NCBI GenBank assembly: GCA_030323305.1
Contig: CP106741.1
Span: 625,001 to 689,000, forward strand
Source of the DNA: Paenibacillus sp. CC-CFT747
GTDB lineage: Bacteria; Bacillota; Bacilli; Paenibacillales; NBRC-103111
Reading direction: 5' to 3'
DNA length: 64,000 bases
The notes below the pieces were generated by a model that saw only the letters and a list, made by a program, of their open reading frames with translations, searched no databases and was not told the DNA's origin. A program made the position numbers and the translations under genes. This document shows, piece after piece, positions 58,289 through 64,000 of the stretch; position 1 is the first letter of the stretch, and every line of letters starts with the position of its first letter.

Positions 58289-58631
58289 TGGGCATAACCC
58301 GCTTTCCCTCTATGGTTGACCTTTATTATAGCCCTACCGAATTACGCAAGCAAGGCATAGACCCGGCACCTTTCGGTTGGGAATGTCCCTTGCGGGAAGG
58401 CTCCCGTTAAGGTTACCTCACTGCAAGGGCAGCAGGTGAGGGTAGGGGCCGGTGAAAGAAAAAAGCCCGCCCATTCTCTAAACTGTCCTTTACATAGAGT
58501 ACAGTTTTCTCATGGGGAGGGGCTTTAAATAGTCAGAACCTGGCTCGGGAAAAATCCGCTCTTTCTGCCTTACCGGCATCGTCGAAACGCACATGGCCTT
58601 CGCCTATCATTCGTTAAAATAGGTCGCTTAG
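58289..58631. other. 343-bp gap between P450 and thiL
   Basis: It contains the large hairpin at 58461-58526 and presumably the thiL promoter, for which I see no clear boxes. No gene is supported. Confidence 0.4.
58461..58526 (-). terminator. long intrinsic terminator of the P450 gene
   Basis: About 25 imperfect base pairs (AAAGCCCGCCCAT ... ATGGGGAGGGGCTTT, and inner AAACTGT/ACAGTTT) around a 15-base loop. On the minus strand six T follow. Confidence 0.75.
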
Positions 58632-59975
58632 CTACCTGCGCTTCTCAGCCACCATCCGCAGCCCATGCTTCGGTCTCAGCGTCACGAGCGGCTCGCCTTC
58701 CACCTTATGGTGATCCTCCGCCAGATCCAGCCGGAACCGGCGGGCGATCGTAGCCAGCACCAGGCTCGCCTCCATAAAGGCGAAGTGGTTGCCGATGCAG
58801 ATGCGAGGGCCTCCTCCGAACGGGAAGTAGGCGAAACCCGGGATGCGCTTCAGCAGATCGCCCTCGAACCGTTCGGGCCGGAAGACCTCCGGGTCTTCGA
58901 AGTAGCGGTCGGACCGGTGAATGACATATTGGCTCATCATCACGGTGTCGCCCGGCTTCAGCAGGTGGCCTCCGATCTCCACCTCCTCCGACACTTCGCG
59001 GTTGACCGCCCATACGGGAGGATAGATGCGCAGCGCTTCCCATATCACATTGCCGGTGTAAGGAAGCTTCTCCAGATCGGCCACCGTCGGCAGGCGGTCC
59101 GGCAGCACCCGGTCCAGCTCCTCCTCGAGCTTGGCGCGCGCGTCCGGATTTTGCGACAGCAGGTAGAACGTCCAGGCGAGCGTGTTAGCCGTCGTTTCAT
59201 GCCCCGCCAGGAAGATTGTCATGACCTCGTCGCGTACCTGCTTGTCGGTCATGCCGGTCCCATCCTCGTCATCGCGTGCAGCCAGAAGCATAGCGAGCAG
59301 GTCCTCCCGGTCCTCGTCTCCTTTGGCCCGGCGCTCCTGGATGATGCCATAAATAATTTTGTCGAGCATTTCCGCCGATTCCTTGAATTCCTTGTTGTTC
59401 TTGGTCGGAAGCTCGAACGGAAGGTCGATAAAGGAGCTCGCCCGCCTCGAGACATATTTCATCCCGACCTCCAGCGCATGGCTCACATCCCCGTACCCTT
59501 CCGACAGATTCATGCCGAACATGGTTTGGGTGATAATGTTCAGGGTAAGGCGCATCATGTCGTTCGTGATCACCCGCTCTTCGCCGCTGCGCCATTCCGA
59601 AATCAGCTCCTCGGAATACCGCACCATCGTGTCCCCGTAGCGGCTGATGGTCGTCTTCTTGAAGGCCGGCTGCAGCATGCGGCGCTGCCTCATGTGCTGT
59701 TCGCCTTCGCTCGTAAGCACGCCTTCCCCGATGACGGCCTTAGCCGTCTGAAGGCCTTTGGCCTTGCGGAAGCTCGCCTGCTTCGTCAATAGAACCTCCT
59801 TGATCGAATCGGGGTCGCTGATCAGGTAGACATGGCGGGTCGGCCCGAACCGGATCGGCACGAAATCCCCGTATTCCATATAAGCCTTCTGCAAAAAAGC
59901 GAGCGGGTCCTTGCGGAATTCCAGCAAATTGCCGGTAATCGGCCGGCCTTTGGGTCCTGCTCCGTTTACAGCCAT
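58632..59975 (-). CDS. cytochrome P450
   Basis: An intact 447-residue soluble P450. It has the I-helix AGHETTANTLAW (oxygen activation), the K-helix EALR, the PERF motif RPERFEGD and the heme-binding loop FPFGGGPRICIG with the axial Cys. The type resembles bacterial CYP102-like/fatty-acid hydroxylase P450s without a reductase domain. No ferredoxin or reductase gene is next to it, so the redox partner is elsewhere and the substrate unknown. GGAGGAGGAAG lies upstream. Confidence 0.92.
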   Translation of the reverse strand: MAVNGAGPKGRPITGNLLEFRKDPLAFLQKAYMEYGDFVPIRFGPTRHVYLISDPDSIKEVLLTKQASFRKAKGLQTAKAVIGEGVLTSEGEQHMRQRRMLQPAFKKTTISRYGDTMVRYSEELISEWRSGEERVITNDMMRLTLNIITQTMFGMNLSEGYGDVSHALEVGMKYVSRRASSFIDLPFELPTKNNKEFKESAEMLDKIIYGIIQERRAKGDEDREDLLAMLLAARDDEDGTGMTDKQVRDEVMTIFLAGHETTANTLAWTFYLLSQNPDARAKLEEELDRVLPDRLPTVADLEKLPYTGNVIWEALRIYPPVWAVNREVSEEVEIGGHLLKPGDTVMMSQYVIHRSDRYFEDPEVFRPERFEGDLLKRIPGFAYFPFGGGPRICIGNHFAFMEASLVLATIARRFRLDLAEDHHKVEGEPLVTLRPKHGLRMVAEKRR

Positions 59976-60088
59976 TCGGCTTCCTCCTCCTCTTCCTGCA
60001 CCTTTATAAAAATCGCCTCGCCCGAAAAGGGAGGCGTCTCCATTTTATTACCACCGAAACGAGGCGCGTTAATTAACCGTTGGTCAAA

Positions 60089-60271
60089 TCAATGAACCTC
60101 GTCCAGCTCCTCTACCGAAACGGTTCTCGTATCCGCCGGGTTGCTCTCGGCGTGCACCTTCACCTTGTTTCCCTGCCGGTCGACGCTGTCGATCCAGACA
60201 GGTACGCCGTTCATCTCCACCGTAATGCGTTCGCTTGCCTGTAAGATCTCTTGGGCGCGGGTAATGTCCAT
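60089..60271 (-). CDS. sspH: H-type small acid-soluble spore protein
   Basis: A 60-residue protein with the SspH pattern MDITRAQEILQASERITVEMNGVPVWID and SVEELDEV. The family is a minor spore protein made in the forespore. AAAGGAGAACGG lies before the ATG. It lies 36 bp after the next gene on the same strand. Confidence 0.88.
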   Translation of the reverse strand: MDITRAQEILQASERITVEMNGVPVWIDSVDRQGNKVKVHAESNPADTRTVSVEELDEVH

Positions 60272-60307
60272 GCTCCGTTCTCCTTTTCCTGTTGATCTTG
60301 TGGGGAT

Positions 60308-60514
60308 CTATTCCCCGTCACGCTCGGGGTCTTCTTCGGCCGCTACGGATTCCGGGAAGGTCATCGTGTCCGTGGTGGAGCTGTTGATCCAGCCGTTCTC
60401 ATAGGAAACGACTCCTCCGCCCAAGCCTTCGTTGATCATCCGGTCAATGTCCATAAAATGCTCGTCCCGGCCTTCGAGCGTAGTGTCCCCGTGCTCATCG
60501 GTACGTTCTGCCAT
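60308..60514 (-). CDS. uncharacterised acidic 68-residue protein
   Basis: A small acidic protein with DEHFMDIDRMINEGLGGG and SYENGWINSSTT, not matched by me to a named family. GAGAGGAGG precedes the ATG. It is possibly co-transcribed with sspH, which hints at a spore role, but this is inference. Confidence 0.7.
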   Translation of the reverse strand: MAERTDEHGDTTLEGRDEHFMDIDRMINEGLGGGVVSYENGWINSSTTDTMTFPESVAAEEDPERDGE

Positions 60515-60586
60515 GGAAATCCTCCTCTCAGCGGCTTATGTCATCAGCCTAAGCGGGAATAGCTTATCCGGATTGGGCCGGCTTCA

Positions 60587-60617
60587 TTCATAAAATTGGT
60601 GAAATCGGGATAGACTA
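60587..60617 (+). promoter_or_regulatory. possible sigma-G-type promoter of the NHEJ operon
   Basis: TTCATA, 18 bases, TAGACTA upstream of ku resembles forespore sigma-G elements only partly. In B. subtilis the ku-ligD operon is expressed in the forespore. A hairpin (GCCTTATTCG...CCGGATAAGGC, 60652-60687) lies between it and ku. Confidence 0.3.
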
Positions 60618-60702
60618 GGAGATAACAATCTGCCCGACTGCCGGGCCAACAGCCTTATTCGACCGAAAGATGGACCGGATAAGGCGCCAGGAGGAATCGT
60701 TC

Positions 60703-61526
60703 ATGCATACCATTTGGAAAGGCGCCATCTCGTTCGGGCTTGTCCATGTGCCCGTCAAAATGTTCGCCGCCACGGAAGACAAGGACATCTCCATGCGTTA
60801 TGTCCACAAGGAGTGCAGCACCCCCTCTCGTATGTCCGCAAATGCCAAAGCTGCGACCGCGAGGTCGGCTGGGACGAGATCTCGAAGGGCTATGAATATG
60901 AGAAGGGCCGCTTCGTGCTGTTCGAGAAGGACGAGCTGGAGAAGCTGAACCAGGAAGTGAACCGCGAGATCAAAATCCTCGATTTTGTGGACCTGGAAGA
61001 GATCGACCCGATTTATTTTCAGAAAACCTACTACCTCTCCCCGGGCGACACGGGCTCGAACGCTTACAGCCTGCTGCTCGAGTCCATCAAGCAGACGAAC
61101 AAGATCGGAATCGCTTCCGTCTCCCTCCGGTCCAAGAGCTCACTTGCCGCCATCCGCGTTATCGACCGCTGCATCGCGATGAACACGATTTTCTACCCGG
61201 ATGAAATCCGGCCTGTGGGCCAGGTTCCTAATCTTCCCGAGGCGAGTCAGGTCAACGACAAGGAGCTGACCATGGCCAAAATGCTCATCGAGCAGCTCTC
61301 CACACCGTTCGAGCCTGAGAAATACAAGGACGAGTACCGGTCCGCCCTTATGGACGCGATCCAGCAAAAGATTTCGGGCGAAGAAATCCGCGTGGCTCCG
61401 GAGCAGCAGCGGGCGAACGTCATCGACCTCATGTCCGCCCTGCAGGCGAGCCTCGATGCCGTGAAGCCGGAGAAGCCGGCCGCAGGCAAACGGAAGGGCA
61501 AAAAAGCAAAGGACTCCGTTTCCTGA
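60703..61526 (+). CDS. ku: Ku protein, NHEJ end-binding (one frameshift)
   Basis: A DNA-end-binding homodimer for non-homologous end joining, about 274 residues. MHTIWKGAISFGLVHVPVKMF and IYFQKTYYLSPGD are Ku signatures; the tail is Lys-rich (AAGKRKGKKAKDS). A C run at about 60825 breaks the frame (CSTP then LSYVRKCQSC). AGGAGG precedes the ATG at 60703. It overlaps the ligase start by one base (TGATG). Confidence 0.93.
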
Positions 61527-62434
61527 TGCTGCCGCTTGAGCCCATGTCCCCGATTCTGGACGAACGTCTTCCCGCCGGTCCCGAATGGGGCTACCAGCTG
61601 AAATGGGACGGCGTCCGCCTCCTCACGAGCCTCGATAACGGGAGCGTTCAGCTCTACTCCAAGCGGCAGCTGCCGAAGAACACCGTGTTCCCCGAGCTGG
61701 TGGAGACCCTGTCCCGGGTGAAGGGCCGGCTGGTGCTCGATGGAGAGGCGGTGGTGTTTGATCCGGTCAAGGGCCGGCCGGTATTCCAGAAAGTTCTCCA
61801 GCGGGAACGGCTGAAGCAGCCGGCGGGCATCCGCGAGGCGATTGCCCGGGAACCGGTCGCTTACGTGCTGTTTGATGTGCTGGAGCAGAACGGGAAGGAT
61901 CTACGGGATCAGCCCTTCCGGGAGCGGCATGAACGGCTGCTGGAGCTCTTTCCCGAGAAGAAGCCGGGGCTGTTCGTGACGGACCTGTTTCCGGACGGAC
62001 AGGCGCTGTGGACCTGGGTGGAAACGAACGGCTGGGAAGGCGTCGTAAGCAAGCGTCTCGCGAGCAAATACCGCTCCGGCAAGAAGCATGGCGACTGGTT
62101 CAAGAAGAAGACCGCCCTGGTGCTCGACGTCTCTATCGTCGCCTACACGATGAAGGTGGGGGTGCTTTCGAGCCTGGTCATGCTCCGGGACGGGGCATAC
62201 TTCGGCCGCGTCTCGCTCGGGCTCGATACCGCGAAGAAGCGGGAGCTTCTCGACTACGCCGCCCGGCTCACCCCCGGTCCGGCCCTCTGGTCCCCGCTGC
62301 CCGCCGATCTCCGGAAGGAGACGCTTCTGTGGCTATCCGTCCCCTTCCCCGTGACCGTCACAGGCCTCGAAATAACGGAAGCCGGCCAGCTCCGGCACCC
62401 GAAACTGGTTAACCCGGGAGGCATCCATCCATGA
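61526..62434 (+). CDS. ligD: ATP-dependent DNA ligase of NHEJ (LigD ligase part)
   Basis: An intact 302-residue ligase. The adenylation lysine is in YQLKWDGVRLL; LVLDGEAVVFD and GWEGVVSKRLASKYRSGKKHGDWFKKK are motifs III-V; an OB-fold C-terminus follows. In B. subtilis LigD the ligase and polymerase parts are one chain, while here they are separate genes with the next ATG overlapping by ATGA and its own GGAGG site. Confidence 0.93.
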   Translation: MLPLEPMSPILDERLPAGPEWGYQLKWDGVRLLTSLDNGSVQLYSKRQLPKNTVFPELVETLSRVKGRLVLDGEAVVFDPVKGRPVFQKVLQRERLKQPAGIREAIAREPVAYVLFDVLEQNGKDLRDQPFRERHERLLELFPEKKPGLFVTDLFPDGQALWTWVETNGWEGVVSKRLASKYRSGKKHGDWFKKKTALVLDVSIVAYTMKVGVLSSLVMLRDGAYFGRVSLGLDTAKKRELLDYAARLTPGPALWSPLPADLRKETLLWLSVPFPVTVTGLEITEAGQLRHPKLVNPGGIHP

Positions 62435-63314
62435 AGACCGTCAAAGGCACCGTCACGATCGAAGGCCACGAACTGACGATTACGAATCCGGACAAGCCCC
62501 TGTGGCCGGAGATGAAGATCACCAAGCTGATGTACCTGCAGAAGCTTATCCGGCTTGCTCCCTACCTGCTGAAGTACACCGCGAACCGCTACCTGACGAC
62601 GATCCGCTTCCCCCACGGGGCGGGCGACGAGAAGTCCTTCTATCAGAAAAACGCCCCGGAGCCGGTGCCCTCCTTCGTCCGGACGGCTGAGCTTCAGGGC
62701 ATTAATTATGTCGTGCTGGATTCGGTTCCTACCCTGATCTGGCTCGGCAATCTGGCCTGCCTGGAATTTCATCCGTCCTTCCACTATGTAGACGATGAGC
62801 TGCCGGCCGAGTGGGTCATCGACATTGATCCCACCCTTGAAGTCGAGCCGAGAATCATGGACGCGGTCGATAAAATCGGGGACGCCCTGGACGGGATGAA
62901 GATCCAGGCGGTTCCCAAGACGTCCGGAGCGACCGGCGTTCAGCTCTTCATTCCGATCGAGCGCGGGTATACGTTCGACCAGCTGCGAAGCATCGGGCTT
63001 TTTCTGGGGAACTTTCTCGTGGAGAAATACCCCAAGCTGTTCACGATCGAGAGGCTGAAGAAGAACCGCGGCGACCTTATTTACGTCGATTACCTTCAGC
63101 ATTATTACGGCAAAACGCTTTCCGCCCCCTACACCCCCCGCGCCCGCGCGCATGCCACCGTGTCCACCCCCTGTTCTGGGACGAGGTGCACCGCCGGGTC
63201 GATCCCCGCGACTATAACCTGCTCACCATCGAGGAGCGCCTGAACAAGTTCGGCGATCTCATCGACCGGGTCAAGCCCCAGTCCCTCGATCACGTGCTCT
63301 CCTTCCTCCGCTGA
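62431..63314 (+). CDS. LigD-type primase-polymerase of NHEJ (one frameshift)
   Basis: A protein of about 294 residues. It has ITNPDKPLWPEMKITKLMYL, FPHGAGDEKSFYQKNAP, the metal site WVIDIDPT, and PKTSGATGVQLFIPIERGYTF. The last part (DEVHRRVDPRDYNLLTIEERL) is after a frame break near 63155, ending at 63314. It fills and edits ends in NHEJ. GGAGG, nine bases from the ATG, supports a real separate gene. Confidence 0.9.
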
Positions 63315-63317
63315 CCC

Positions 63318-64000
63318 CTACAAGAGGGGCGAGAGGATGCGGAGCACGATTTCCCCTGCCTTCTGGGCGGCCGGACGACGGGCGAACGAATCCAGCTGCA
63401 GCTCCTCGCTTGCCGCCAGGTCCCTGTCAAAATCCTCTGCCAGCCTGTCCAGCGTCCCGCGTCCATAAAGCACCGCACTCAGCTCAAAATTGCAGAAGAA
63501 GCTCCGCATGTCGAGGTTCATCGTCCCAACGGTGGCGACGGCATCGTCAACCAGCATGATTTTGCTGTGGAGGAAGCCCTTCTTGTACCGGTAGAAACGG
63601 ATCCCCGTTTGCATGAGCTCCTCCAGATAGGAGAACGAGGCCAGCTGGATGAGCCGGGAATCCGGGACGGACGGGACGAGAATCCTAACGTCCACTCCGC
63701 TGAGCGCCGCCGTCTTAAGCGCCATGATCAGACTGGCATCGGGGATGAAATACGGGGAAGCCAAGTAAACCTTCTTCTTAGCGGTGGAAATGGCGGAGAA
63801 GCATACCTCCAGCAGACGATCCGAGTGGCCGTCCGGCCCGCTGCAGACGATCTGCAGCTTCTCCCCTTCCCCGGCGGCTGTATGGGATAATAGGCGGATG
63901 CGTCGATTCGTGTCCGGGCGGCAAAACGCCAGTCCGACAAAAAAGACGCTGGAGGCCGTGGACGGCCGGACCGCGCATTCTCAGGTGCGTATCCCGCCAG
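63318..64000 (-). CDS. cls: cardiolipin synthase, C-terminal part (two frameshifts, runs off the right edge)
   Basis: A phospholipase D-family cardiolipin synthase: DWRFAARTRIDASAYYP, VYLASPYFIPDASLIMALK, then the second HKD-like motif HSKIMLVDDAVATVGTMN. The last residues fit (DFDRDLAASEELQLDSFARRP). Frame breaks lie near 63930 and 63855. The N-terminal membrane helices and first HKD motif lie outside the window. Convergent with the NHEJ operon, with a three-base gap. Confidence 0.88.

Noticed and set aside
62431-62434. LigD split caused by an indel
   Set aside because: A well-placed GGAGG precedes the second ATG and the reading frames overlap cleanly by ATGA, so a genuine two-gene layout is more likely.

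Overview
The window looks like a chromosome segment of a Paenibacillaceae endospore-former (Paenibacillus or a close relative). The evidence is sporulation and germination genes (two SASP-type proteins, cmpA, GerK receptor subunits, a ydcC homologue), an SLH-domain surface protein, HrcA/CIRCE-controlled groESL, T-box control of leuA, and two gene-order blocks that match Bacillus subtilis. These blocks are ydcC-alr-ndoAI-ndoA / tex-cmpA-sprT-trnS tRNAs, and thiL-tsaE-tsaB-rimI-tsaD / ydiF / moaC / tatAC / groESL. Most of the window is GC-rich; the polysaccharide block (about 24.3-37.4 kb) is clearly AT-rich.

Layout. 0-11.5 kb: a regulator fragment, an MHYT sensor kinase, a SASP, an AraC regulator divergent from a PhyH-family oxygenase, an LCP cell-wall ligase, a Lin0512-family protein, and a spore germinant receptor operon (B-A-C order) with a second divergent B-subunit permease. 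11.7-13.8 kb: a tRNA cluster split in two by corA and a structured tandem repeat. 13.7-21.6 kb: sprT, cmpA, tex, ndoA/ndoAI, alr, and a ydcC-like lipoprotein carrying a 14-unit heptapeptide repeat. 22-24.3 kb: a small membrane protein, a PfkB kinase and gtaB.

24.5-40.5 kb is a surface glycan locus. It holds an initiating phosphoglycosyl transferase, four glycosyltransferases, an acetyltransferase/Wzy ORF, a MurJ-type flippase and a Wzz-like protein on the minus strand. Divergent to these are an 808-aa O-antigen-ligase/TPR protein and an SLH-domain protein, followed by a convergent manC. Together they could build a lipid-linked, mannose-containing glycan, export it and ligate it to the S-layer protein or the wall. 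An IS3-family element (40.8-42.1 kb) sits in the loop of the groESL terminator.

42-58 kb: groEL/groES (CIRCE), tatC/tatA, molybdopterin genes, a 5-formyl-THF cyclo-ligase, ydiF (ABC-F), a cluster of DnaA boxes, leuA behind two tandem leucine T-boxes, and the tsaD/rimI/tsaB/tsaE/thiL set. 58-64 kb: a cytochrome P450, sspH, an NHEJ operon (ku, ligase, polymerase as separate genes) and the C-terminal part of a cardiolipin synthase.

Caveat: more than 20 conserved genes, including essential ones (tsaE, ndoA toxin N-terminus, tex, leuA, gtaB), are broken by single-base shifts, mostly at homopolymer runs. I treat these as probable consensus indel errors and give the full reconstructed gene spans; true pseudogenes cannot be excluded from sequence alone.
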